Shown here: piece by piece, positions 1 through 7,605 of the stretch
How positions within the stretch are numbered: the first letter of the stretch is position 1
How the letters are laid out: the number at the start of each line of letters is the position of its first letter
NCBI RefSeq assembly: GCF_000308215.1
Contig: NZ_CAJE01000020.1
Span: 1-64,000 of the forward strand
DNA from: Methanomassiliicoccus luminyensis B10
GTDB lineage: Archaea; Thermoplasmatota; Thermoplasmata; Methanomassiliicoccales; Methanomassiliicoccaceae
Direction: 5' to 3'
DNA length: 64,000 bases
Position numbers and translations under genes: made by a program
The notes under the pieces: generated by a model
The model's database searches: none
The model's input: the letters and a program-made list of their open reading frames with translations, nothing else
Told to the model about the DNA's origin: nothing

Positions 1-190
1 TCACCGACGGCAGCTTCAGGGACGAGAGGACGAACACGAACGCCCCCGACACCGCCAGGATCATCTTCTGCTCCGGATGCTCTCTCAATGTTCTGATCAC
101 TTTGATCGCCCCCCATGCCACGATGGGTATGGAGATGGCGAACCATACCAGGCACCACTCCAGCGGCAGGAATCCTTCCATGATGTGCAT
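1..190 (-). CDS. cbiM: CbiM-type cobalt/nickel ECF transporter substrate-binding membrane subunit (N-terminal part)
   Basis: Only the first 63 residues are in the window; the gene continues beyond base 1. The protein opens with MHIMEGFLP, the signature N-terminus of CbiM/NikM, in which the free amino end and His2 form part of the metal site. A first membrane helix (about residues 13-30) follows, then a second starts near residue 43. CbiM is the integral membrane subunit that selects Co2+ or Ni2+ in CbiMNQO-type ECF importers. A GAGGAGAG ribosome-binding site lies about 12 nt upstream of the ATG. The leader of about 140 nt carries the TTGGA/TCCAA palindrome also found before the BtuF-like gene. 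Cobalt versus nickel specificity cannot be decided from this piece. Confidence 0.9.
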   Translation of the reverse strand, partial: MHIMEGFLPLEWCLVWFAISIPIVAWGAIKVIRTLREHPEQKMILAVSGAFVFVLSSLKLPSV

Positions 191-289
191 TTTATTTACA
201 CTCTCCTCGTGATCTGCTGCGGACTTAGGCGCGAAGAGAGCATCTGGATGCCGCTCCGGCCAATTCCCTCATCCCTTGCTTCATCCCCA

Positions 290-306
290 TTGGACGATAC
301 ATCCAA
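290..306. promoter_or_regulatory. Operator-like palindrome TTGGA-N7-TCCAA upstream of cbiM
   Basis: The site reads TTGGACGATACATCCAA, and a further TGGATG half-site follows at 309-314. It matches three sites around the BtuF-like promoter (18263, 18630, 18660) with the same 7-nt spacing between the TTGGA and TCCAA arms. It lies between the likely cbiM TATA element (about 352-358, minus strand) and the start codon. A DNA-binding metal or corrinoid regulator is the simplest reading. Bases 300-314 could also fold in RNA as a CATCCA-ACC-TGGATG hairpin. Confidence 0.6.
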
Positions 307-330
307 CCTGGATGCTAATGAGATGAATTA

Positions 331-350
331 CTAATAAAGCTTCTTATTAG
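331..350. repeat. Perfect inverted repeat (7-6-7) between fur-like gene 1 and cbiM
   Basis: CTAATAA at 331-337 is mirrored by TTATTAG at 344-350 around six bases. It sits 17 nt after the stop of the first fur-like gene and near the predicted cbiM promoter. It could be an operator for one of the adjacent Fur proteins or a 3' hairpin of the upstream transcript. The sequence alone does not choose between these. Confidence 0.5.
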
Positions 351-367
351 AAGTATATAGGCGGAGG

Positions 368-760
368 TCAATCCTCACTCGCCTTCTCTTCGCATTCCTT
401 GCAGATGCCGCTCATGTTCAGGGAGCACCGGTTGACCTGGAAGCCGCTCTTCCTGGACAGGTCGTAAACGCTCATGTCCATGGGTATGCAGTACAGCCGG
501 TGGCATTTCTCGCACTCGAAATGGGCATTGCTGTCGGGATGCTTGGCATATGTATTGAGGGGCCCTTTGGGGACCTCGGACACCATCCCCTGCGCCTTCA
601 GCTTGTTGAGGTTCCGATATACGGTCCCCAGGCTGATGTTGGGCAGGACCTTTCTCGCTTCAACGTAGATCTCGTCGGCAGTGAGGTGGACATTGCTGTT
701 GTAGACGATGTCGATTATCGTCTTCATCTGCTTGGTCCACCGCCTGATGCTCGCGCCCAT
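368..760 (-). CDS. Fur/PerR-family metal-responsive transcriptional repressor (copy 1)
   Basis: A 130-residue winged-helix regulator. The N-terminal DNA-binding half carries the family motif LTADEIY (about residues 27-33) followed by ISLGTVYRNLNKL (about 42-54). The C-terminal half has two CxxC pairs (CEKC and CKEC) expected to hold structural zinc, with a His next to the first pair. Fur-family proteins bind Fe2+, Zn2+, Ni2+ or peroxide-sensing metal and repress uptake genes. It is a close paralogue of the next gene, in the same orientation, and lies between that gene and cbiM. A TATA-like element near 785-792 on the minus strand suggests its own promoter with almost no leader. The metal sensed is unknown. 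Confidence 0.9.
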   Translation of the reverse strand: MGASIRRWTKQMKTIIDIVYNSNVHLTADEIYVEARKVLPNISLGTVYRNLNKLKAQGMVSEVPKGPLNTYAKHPDSNAHFECEKCHRLYCIPMDMSVYDLSRKSGFQVNRCSLNMSGICKECEEKASED

Positions 761-767
761 AAAGAGC

Positions 768-786
768 GGTAGTAATTGCTGCTACC
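768..786. promoter_or_regulatory. Imperfect palindrome at the predicted start of fur-like gene 1
   Basis: GGTAG at 768-772 is mirrored by CTACC at 782-786 with 9 bases between. It sits between the TATA-like element and the ATG at 760, where an autoregulatory operator would be expected. No second copy was found, so this is a weak call. Confidence 0.3.
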
Positions 787-826
787 TATAATATCCTCTT
801 GAACGTGGACGGCGATCAAAGGACCG

Positions 827-1270
827 TCAGTGCATATCAACGGCCACCGGCGGGCGCGGCTCGCCCTCGACGGACATTTTCTTCAGGCATTCCCTGCACA
901 CGCCGCTCATGTTCAAGGTGGTCTTCCCGACCCTGAAGCCGCTCTTCCTGGACAGATCCGATACGTTCAGCCCGAAAGTGCTGTAGGGGATGCGGTAAAG
1001 CTTGTGGCACCTGTCGCACTCGAAGTAGGCACTGCTGTCATGAGGCTTCGAAAAGGTGTTCACCGCCCCCCTGGGCACGATCGATATCATATTCTGCGCG
1101 CTCAGCCTGTTTAGGTTCCGGTATACGGTCCCCAGGCTGATGTTGGGGAGGGTCTTCTTGGACTCCAGGAATATCTCGTCGGCCGTCAGGTGAACGTCGC
1201 TCGCGTAGACGATGTCGATTATCGTCTTCATCTGCTTGGTCCATCTCACTATGTCCTCTTCCGGGTACAC
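827..1270 (-). CDS. Fur/PerR-family metal-responsive transcriptional repressor (copy 2)
   Basis: A 147-residue paralogue of the neighbouring fur-like gene: residues from VRWTKQMKTIIDIVY to the TVYRNLN helix are almost identical, which points to tandem duplication. It keeps both CxxC zinc motifs (CDRC and CREC) and differs by an insertion near FGLNVSDLS and by its C-terminal tail. The start is a GTG at 1270 preceded by a GGGGATGA ribosome-binding site. It is transcribed divergently from the CobN-like gene, whose promoter holds a perfect Fur-type box at 1401-1415, so it is the most likely regulator of that promoter. Which of the two paralogues binds which site cannot be told. Confidence 0.9.
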   Translation of the reverse strand: MYPEEDIVRWTKQMKTIIDIVYASDVHLTADEIFLESKKTLPNISLGTVYRNLNRLSAQNMISIVPRGAVNTFSKPHDSSAYFECDRCHKLYRIPYSTFGLNVSDLSRKSGFRVGKTTLNMSGVCRECLKKMSVEGEPRPPVAVDMH

Positions 1271-1378
1271 CCTGTATCATCCCCTTCGTGCCCGCCGCGG
1301 GGTACTAACTAGGCCACTGCCGATAGCTCCCCTCCCTATCACCAGATATCGCGCTTCGGATTCCGCATGGGTGGGTCT

Positions 1379-1415
1379 CTACATATAATTGCCCAATAAA
1401 TGATAATCATTATCA
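1379..1415 (+). promoter_or_regulatory. Promoter with perfect Fur-type box in front of the CobN-like gene
   Basis: A TATA element (TACATATAAT, 1379-1388) is followed by the 15-bp palindrome TGATAATCATTATCA at 1401-1415, a perfect 7-1-7 inverted repeat that resembles the classical Fur/PerR 7-1-7 operator. Archaeal initiation about 25 bp after the TATA centre would place the start site inside the palindrome, so a bound repressor would block it. Confidence 0.8.
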
Positions 1416-1545
1416 TCAATTGAGAAGCATTAATAAGCTGGACGATATATCCCACTTTCGGTCCAGAACTCACTGGAGAAGGTTTCACGGGGACCGCTTC
1501 AGGTTCTTCGGCAAAAGGGCCGATCATCGCTCCTTCGCTGAAGCG

Positions 1546-4500
1546 ATGAGGGGAGATGAGCGGGTTTCCCGCGGCGGGGGCGTGGAGAGCGTGAAGATCG
1601 TCAACATCGCGGCCGGAGCGAGGGACAGCTCCAACATTCTGCCACCTGCAAGATCGCTGAGAGATGTGGGGATGGACATCGAGGTCCATTGCGCCGATTC
1701 CGAGGACCTCGATGCGAACGAGAGGTCCTTCATCGAGATGCTGAAGCTGGTCGCGGAGGCCGACCTCGTGATAGTTCGCCTGCACAGCGACACCACGCAT
1801 TTCAAGAAATGGGACCGCTTCAGGGCGGCGGCGGAAAGGGCGAAAGGGCTGGTGTTCATCAACAGCGGCATGCCCGAGGTGGCGGCGGAGGTACGCGGCC
1901 TGTTCAAGGGGACCTCGGAGGACTACGGGCTTCTGAGGTCCTACATAGAGCTGGGCGGCGGCGAGAATGAGCGGGGCCTGCTGCTGTGGGCGTGCCGCGT
2001 CATCAGCGGGCTCGATGTGGAGGTCCCGCCCCCCCAGAGGCAGAGGACCGAGGGGATCTATCACCCGGACCATCCCAGGGATGTCGACCTCCCGACCTAC
2101 TTGGGGACCCTGGACCCGGCCCGCCCCACCGTGGGAGTCATGTTCTTCCAGGGATACTGGCTGTCGAACGACCTGGAGCCCATGGACGCGCTGATCAGGG
2201 AGCTTGAGCGGATAGGAGCGAACGTCATCCCGGTGTTCTTCATCGCCTCCCCCAACCCCGTTTCTGGATCGATCGGCATCAGGGCAGTGGTGGACCGATA
2301 TTTCATGGACGGAAATGCATCGCGAGTCGACGCGGTCATCCTGAACATGGGCTTTTCCCAGCTGTCTCTGTCGACCCCCGGGGACGGGAGCGTCCGGGCG
2401 GCCGTCCACAACTTCTTCGGGGACCTGAACGTCCCGGTCCTTCAGGCCATGACGTTGTGGAAGCCTCGGACCGAATGGGAGGGAAGCCTCACCGGCCTGG
2501 GGGCCGTGGAGATATCTACGAACGTGGTGTGGCCGGAGTACGATGGGCAGATCATCGCCGTCCCCATAGCCTGCACCGAAACCGCCGCCGACGGCAAGCG
2601 AAAGTTCGTGCCCATGCCGGACAGGATAGAGAGGGTTGCCTCCATGGCCAAGGCATGGGGGGACTTGAGGCGGACGCCGGTCGCTCAGAGGAAGGTGGCC
2701 ATCCTGCTGTACATGTACCCTCCCAAGAACGACCGCGTGGGGGGCGCCGCCGGACTGGACACCTTCGAGAGCGTGGCCTCGATCCTCCGGGCCATGAAGG
2801 ACCGCGGCTACACGCTGGACAGAACGCTCTCCCACGGCAAGGAGCTGTTGGACGAGATCATGAAGGGAGTGACCAACGACGTCGAGTGGCTCTCCTCCCA
2901 GGAAATAAAGGAACGGGCCGCAGACTCCGTCGAAGAGGGCCGGTACCGTCAATGGTTCGATGCCGTCCCCGCCCGGGCCAGGGAAGCAATGTGCCGCGAC
3001 TGGGGGCAGCCCCCGGGGGAACTGTACAACGTGGACGGGCGCCTGATCGTGCCGGGGGTACGCAACGGGAACGTGTTCATCGGCTTCCAGCCCAATCGCG
3101 GGTATCATGCGCAGGCGGAGACGCTCTACCACAGTACAGACGTGGTGATGCCCCACCAGTACCTGGCGTATTACCGGTGGCTCAAGGAGGTCTTCGGGGC
3201 GCACGCCATCATACACATGGGCTGCCACGGGACCCTTGAATGGCTCCCCGGTAAGAACGTGGGGCTTTCGAAAGAGTGCTATCCCGACGTGGTGCTGGGC
3301 AGTGTCCCCAACCTCAACCCCTACATCATGGACAATCCGGGGGAGGGGGTCCAGGCCAAGCGGAGGAGCTCGGCGGCCATCGTGGACCACCTGATCCCTG
3401 CCATGACCAGGGCGGGGAGCTATGACGAGCTGATGGATCTCGATGCTGACCTGCAGGCCTATCTGCACGCCGCCAACGGGGGGCAGGGCGACAAGGCGCG
3501 GGCCCTCGCCGAGAGCATCCACGGCCTGGTGAGAAGGATCTCCATGCTCGAGGAGATCGGGCTGTCCGCGGACGCGTCCCCGGAGGACCTGACCGAGCGA
3601 ATGGACCGGCTGTACGACTACGTGCTGGAGACCAAGGACGCCCTGATCAAGGACGGCCTGCACATCATGGGCAGGCCGCCCGAAGGGGCGAGGCTGGAGG
3701 AGATGCTCTACTCCCTGACCCGCCTGCAGAACGGGCCGGTGCCTTCCCTCCGGGCCGCGGTGGCCGGGGCCAAGGGGCTCGACCTCAGGGACCTCCAGGA
3801 CCATCCATCAGAAGTGCACCTTGGCAGCGGGGCGCTGAAAGGCTCGCTCCTGGACGAGGTCGACGGGGACTGCCATCGGCTTTTGGAAAAGATGATGGGG
3901 GCGGGGTTCGAAAAGGGGCCATGTCTGGACATGGTGAAGGCATCGTTCCCCGGTGGCAGCGGGCTGCTCGATGTCGCCTTGTACATCTGCGACAGGATCT
4001 ATCCCGACATCATGGGCACGAAGGATGAGATCGGGAATCTGCTCCGGGGACTCGACGGCGGGTATGTCCCCCCGGGACCGTCCGGGTGCCCCACCAGGGG
4101 CAACGCGCATCTGCTGCCGACCGGGCGCAACTTCTACTCCATCGATCCGAATGCCATCCCCGGCCCGGCCTGCTGGGAGCTGGGCAGGAAGATGGCCGAT
4201 CAGATGATAGAGCGCCATGTGAAGGAGATGGGGTGCTACCCCAAGAACGTGGGGATGGTGGTCTGGGCCACCGACACCATGAAGACGGGAGGGGACGACA
4301 TTGCCTACATCCTGTGGCTCATGGGGCTGCGGCCGAGATGGAGCGCCTCCGGCGGGCGCGTCACCGGTCTCGAGGTCATACCCATCCCCGAGCTCGGCCG
4401 GCCTCGCATCGACGTGACCCTGCGCATCAGCGGCCTGTTCAGGGACACCTTTCCCAACCTCATCGACATGATCGATGAGGGCGTGGAGACCATCGCTTCC

Positions 4501-5337
4501 CTGGACGAGTCGGACGAGGAGAACTACCTGGCCATGCACCTGAGGGAGGACATTCAAGCGGCCTTGCGCAGGGGCCTCGCCCCCCGGGAGGCCCGGGCCA
4601 GGGCCATGGTCCGCATATTCGGCGACCCGCCCGGGGACCACGGGGCGGGGGTGGATGTGCTCATCGAGTCCTCGAAGTGGTCCACCACCGAGGACCTCGC
4701 CGAGACCTATGTCACCTGGGGCTGCCACGCCTACGGGAGGGAGTGGCGGGGAGAGAAGGTGCCCGAGGTCTTCAAGGAAAAGCTCTCCCGGCTCAACGTC
4801 ACGGTCAAGAACCACGAGGACCGGGAGTTCGATCTTCTGGACATAGATGACGACTACACCATGCTGGGCGGCATGAACGCCGCGGTGAGGGCGTTCGGCG
4901 GAAGGAAGCCGCTGTCGATAATGGGGGACAGCTCGGACCCCCAGCGCCTCAAGACCAGGACGGTGGAGGAGGAGAGCAAGTTCGTCTTCCGCAGCAGGGT
5001 GCTCAACCCCAAGTGGCTTGACGGCCTGAAGGAGCACGGTTTCAGGGGGGCGCAGGAGCTGTCCAAGCTGGTGGAGTATGTCATCGGCTGGGACGCCACC
5101 TCGGACATCATCGAGCCGTGGATGTACCGGTCCATCACGGAGCGCTTCCTGTTCGATGAGGAGACCAGGAAGTGGATCGAGGAGAGCAACCCCTACGCCC
5201 TCAGGGAGATGGCCAGCCGATTGCTGGAAGCGATCCAGAGAGGGTTGTGGGAGGCGGACGAGGAAATGAGGCGGAGGATACAGTCCGTCTACCTCGACGC
5301 CGAGACGGCCCTGGAAGAGATCAACGAGCCAAAATGA
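1546..5337 (+). CDS. cobN: CobN/BchH-type metallo-tetrapyrrole chelatase large subunit
   Basis: About 1260 residues, the usual size of archaeal CobN-like proteins. The body shows the CobN/BchH signature HMGCHGTLEWLPGKN followed by a glycine- and proline-rich metal/porphyrin domain. The family is the porphyrin-binding subunit of ATP-dependent class I chelatases, which insert Co2+ or Mg2+ with ChlI/ChlD (BchI/BchD) partners; both partners are encoded at 11.1-14.0 kb. The reading frame is open from 1420. I favour ATG 1546, with GTG 1582 or GTG 1591 (immediately before KIVNIAA) as good alternatives. It is the first gene of a plus-strand operon controlled by a Fur-type box. Archaea normally make cobalamin with small CbiK/CbiX chelatases, so the real metal and tetrapyrrole here are open questions. 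Confidence 0.88.
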   Translation: MRGDERVSRGGGVESVKIVNIAAGARDSSNILPPARSLRDVGMDIEVHCADSEDLDANERSFIEMLKLVAEADLVIVRLHSDTTHFKKWDRFRAAAERAKGLVFINSGMPEVAAEVRGLFKGTSEDYGLLRSYIELGGGENERGLLLWACRVISGLDVEVPPPQRQRTEGIYHPDHPRDVDLPTYLGTLDPARPTVGVMFFQGYWLSNDLEPMDALIRELERIGANVIPVFFIASPNPVSGSIGIRAVVDRYFMDGNASRVDAVILNMGFSQLSLSTPGDGSVRAAVHNFFGDLNVPVLQAMTLWKPRTEWEGSLTGLGAVEISTNVVWPEYDGQIIAVPIACTETAADGKRKFVPMPDRIERVASMAKAWGDLRRTPVAQRKVAILLYMYPPKNDRVGGAAGLDTFESVASILRAMKDRGYTLDRTLSHGKELLDEIMKGVTNDVEWLSSQEIKERAADSVEEGRYRQWFDAVPARAREAMCRDWGQPPGELYNVDGRLIVPGVRNGNVFIGFQPNRGYHAQAETLYHSTDVVMPHQYLAYYRWLKEVFGAHAIIHMGCHGTLEWLPGKNVGLSKECYPDVVLGSVPNLNPYIMDNPGEGVQAKRRSSAAIVDHLIPAMTRAGSYDELMDLDADLQAYLHAANGGQGDKARALAESIHGLVRRISMLEEIGLSADASPEDLTERMDRLYDYVLETKDALIKDGLHIMGRPPEGARLEEMLYSLTRLQNGPVPSLRAAVAGAKGLDLRDLQDHPSEVHLGSGALKGSLLDEVDGDCHRLLEKMMGAGFEKGPCLDMVKASFPGGSGLLDVALYICDRIYPDIMGTKDEIGNLLRGLDGGYVPPGPSGCPTRGNAHLLPTGRNFYSIDPNAIPGPACWELGRKMADQMIERHVKEMGCYPKNVGMVVWATDTMKTGGDDIAYILWLMGLRPRWSASGGRVTGLEVIPIPELGRPRIDVTLRISGLFRDTFPNLIDMIDEGVETIASLDESDEENYLAMHLREDIQAALRRGLAPREARARAMVRIFGDPPGDHGAGVDVLIESSKWSTTEDLAETYVTWGCHAYGREWRGEKVPEVFKEKLSRLNVTVKNHEDREFDLLDIDDDYTMLGGMNAAVRAFGGRKPLSIMGDSSDPQRLKTRTVEEESKFVFRSRVLNPKWLDGLKEHGFRGAQELSKLVEYVIGWDATSDIIEPWMYRSITERFLFDEETRKWIEESNPYALREMASRLLEAIQRGLWEADEEMRRRIQSVYLDAETALEEINEPK

Positions 5338-5350
5338 GGGAGGGAAGGGA

Positions 5351-6214
5351 TTGGAGGACTACATCGTTATCGAGAAGCTGACGAAGCAGTATGGGGACGT
5401 CACCGCCGTTAAAGGATTGGACCTGTCCGTCCGCGCCGGGGAGATATTCGGGTTCCTGGGGCCCAACGGGGCCGGCAAGACCACCACCATCAGGATGATG
5501 ACCACGCTGACCAAGCCGACGTCCGGGAGCGTCCGCATCGGCGGCCTTGACACGGTGAGGGATGCGGAGGGGATGAAGAGCCTCATCGGCGTGGTGCAGC
5601 AGCACAACAGCCTGGACCGCGACCTGACCGTCAGGGAGAACATGGTGTTCCATGCCCGCCTCCGCCACATCGGGCGTCCTGAGCGCGACAAGCGCATCGA
5701 CGAACTCATCGGGTACGTGGGGCTGGAGGACCATGTGGATAAGATGGTCGACAGCCTGTCGGGAGGGATGAAGAAGCGGGCGGCGGTGGTCTGCGCGCTG
5801 ATCCACCGGCCCAAGGTTCTCTTCCTGGACGAGCCGACGGTGGGGCTGGACGCCCAAAGCCGGCGGCGGCTCTGGGACCTGGTGCGCCGCCTGAACCTCG
5901 ACGGCACCACGGTGTTCCTCACCACTCACTACATCGAGGAGGCGGAGGCCCTGTGCCACCGCGTGGGCATAATGGACCACGGGCGCCTGATCGCCCTGGG
6001 CACTCCCATGGAGCTGCGGCAGAAGCTGGGCATGGCCACCGTGGAGCTGCTCGGGGAGAACAAGGAGACCAATTACCACTATTTCGCCGACCGGGCGGGG
6101 GCCACCAGCTATGTCCAGGAACTTTCCGACGAGGAGAAGACCATCATCATACGCGATTCCAACCTAGAGGATGTCTTCGTGGAACTGACCGGACAGAAGG
6201 TCGGTGATGCCTGA
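5351..6214 (+). CDS. ABC transporter ATP-binding protein, DrrA/NodI-type (ABC-2 exporter)
   Basis: A 287-residue nucleotide-binding subunit with Walker A GPNGAGKTT (about residues 38-46), the signature LSGGMKKR, Walker B VLFLDEPTVGLD and a switch His in TTHYIEEAE. The sequence groups by eye with DrrA/NodI/CcmA subunits that drive ABC-2 exporters. The start is TTG 5351, 13 nt after the CobN-like stop and behind a GGAGGGAAGGGA ribosome-binding site, so it is in the same operon. The stop overlaps the next ATG by one base. In context it probably powers export of a small molecule or cofactor related to the chelatase. Substrate unknown. Confidence 0.92.
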   Translation: MEDYIVIEKLTKQYGDVTAVKGLDLSVRAGEIFGFLGPNGAGKTTTIRMMTTLTKPTSGSVRIGGLDTVRDAEGMKSLIGVVQQHNSLDRDLTVRENMVFHARLRHIGRPERDKRIDELIGYVGLEDHVDKMVDSLSGGMKKRAAVVCALIHRPKVLFLDEPTVGLDAQSRRRLWDLVRRLNLDGTTVFLTTHYIEEAEALCHRVGIMDHGRLIALGTPMELRQKLGMATVELLGENKETNYHYFADRAGATSYVQELSDEEKTIIIRDSNLEDVFVELTGQKVGDA

Positions 6215-6963
6215 TGGCGTTCTCGCTCCGGGACGTCTACTCGGTGCTGTGGCCCGAGCTGCGCTTCCTCAGGCGAAATTGGGCCTCCATACTGGTCACC
6301 AGCCTGATCACCCCGGTCCTGTACCTCCTGGCGTTCGGCTACGGCCTGGGCCAGGGCGTCACCGTCGATGGCGTCAGCTACCTCGCCTTCATCATACCGG
6401 GGATAGTCGCCCTTACCTCCATGTCGGTGAGCTTCAGCGGCGCGGCGATGAAGCTGAACGTGGACCGGCTATACTACAAGAGCTTCGACGAGATCCTGAT
6501 GTCCCCGGTCAGCTTCTCCTCCATAATAGTCGGGAAGGCCCTCCTGGGAGTGCTCCGCGGCCTGCTGAGCTGCGGTGCCATCATTATCATGGGCGCCTTC
6601 ATATCCCCGAAGCTGATCATCGATCCCCTCTTCATCCTCGCCCTGATCACCTCGTGCCTGGCGTTCTCCTTTCTGGGGGTCTTCGCCGCGCTGGTGGTGA
6701 GATCGCACCAGAGCATGTCCACCTTCAACAGCATGGTCATATTGCCCATGACCTTCCTGTGCGGCACCTTCTTCTCCCTGAGCCAGGTCCCTGATTTCCT
6801 GAAGGCGGTGCTGTACGCGCTCCCCCTCACCCACGCCAGCGAATGCATACGGTCGGCGGCCCTGGGGCAGCCGTTCCCATGGATCTCCCTGGTGGTCCTG
6901 GTCGGGTTCGGGGCGTTCTTCTATCTCGCCAGCATGCACGTGCTGAGGAAGAGCAGCATCTGA
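6214..6963 (+). CDS. ABC-2 type transporter permease
   Basis: A 249-residue integral membrane protein with about six hydrophobic segments and the ABC-2 permease pattern (LITPVLYLLAFGYGLG near the N-terminus, then LPMTFLCGTFFSLSQVP near residue 180). Its ATG shares one base with the stop of the ATPase gene, so the two are translationally coupled and form one exporter. It keeps full family length. The direction of transport is inferred from family membership; the cargo is not known. Confidence 0.92.
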   Translation: MAFSLRDVYSVLWPELRFLRRNWASILVTSLITPVLYLLAFGYGLGQGVTVDGVSYLAFIIPGIVALTSMSVSFSGAAMKLNVDRLYYKSFDEILMSPVSFSSIIVGKALLGVLRGLLSCGAIIIMGAFISPKLIIDPLFILALITSCLAFSFLGVFAALVVRSHQSMSTFNSMVILPMTFLCGTFFSLSQVPDFLKAVLYALPLTHASECIRSAALGQPFPWISLVVLVGFGAFFYLASMHVLRKSSI

Positions 6964-6988
6964 GGAGCGATGAAAAGGAGTTGAAAAT

Positions 6989-7549
6989 ATGAAAGCGGCA
7001 TTGGTCATAATAGACGTACAGAACGGATGGCTGGACATGTCCAGCGGACTGAAGCGCTCGGTGGAGGAACGCCTGGGGTACATGCGCGAGGCGGTCTCGC
7101 TGTTCAGAGCGGCGGGGGCGCCGGTGATATTTACCTACCACGCATGCCCGGCCCTGGGCCTTGAGCCCGGCGGCAAGGGGTTCGAACTCCATCCTGGCCT
7201 GGCGGCCGCGGAGGCCGACGGCAAAGTGGTCAAGGACCAGATGAACGCGTTCAACGGGACGGACCTGGAGCGCATCGTCCGGGAAAGAGGGTGCGACACC
7301 GTGGTCCTCATGGGCCTGAGCGCCACGCAATGCGTCCTGGCCACATACTACGGGGCCTTCGACAAGAGCCTCTCCCCGTACCTGGTGAGGGACGCGGTGT
7401 GCAGCGCCAAAGAGGAGAACGTCCAGCTTGCGGAGAGGCTCTGCGACACCTTGAGCCTGAAGGCCCTGTCGCAGATCCTCGGGAACGACGGGAACAAGCT
7501 GGTGGGCCACGGGGACAACTATGCGCCCGCGGCAGAGGGGCGCGCATGA
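6989..7549 (+). CDS. Isochorismatase-family cysteine hydrolase
   Basis: A 186-residue protein with the full catalytic triad of the family: Asp9 in VIIDVQNGW, Lys82 in VVKDQMNAF and Cys115 in SATQCV. The family includes isochorismatases, nicotinamidases and N-carbamoyl hydrolases; nothing seen fixes the substrate. A strong ribosome-binding site (AAAAGGAGTTG) precedes the ATG, and the gene lies 25 nt after the exporter, as the last gene of the plus-strand operon. Under Fur control next to a transporter, a role in siderophore-like or cofactor side-chain chemistry is possible but unproven. It converges on the NifK-like gene with a 56-nt gap. Confidence 0.88.
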   Translation: MKAALVIIDVQNGWLDMSSGLKRSVEERLGYMREAVSLFRAAGAPVIFTYHACPALGLEPGGKGFELHPGLAAAEADGKVVKDQMNAFNGTDLERIVRERGCDTVVLMGLSATQCVLATYYGAFDKSLSPYLVRDAVCSAKEENVQLAERLCDTLSLKALSQILGNDGNKLVGHGDNYAPAAEGRA

Positions 7550-7605
7550 ACGGGGATGACCGGCGTTAAGCCGGCCGGCATCATCCGGGAGGTCGCGGCC
7601 GGAGC

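Noticed and set aside
1339-3804. 821-codon open frame on the minus strand opposite the CobN-like gene
   Set aside because: GC-rich DNA leaves long antisense frames. The translation is Pro/His/Arg/Gly-rich without any domain, while the plus strand has clear CobN motifs.
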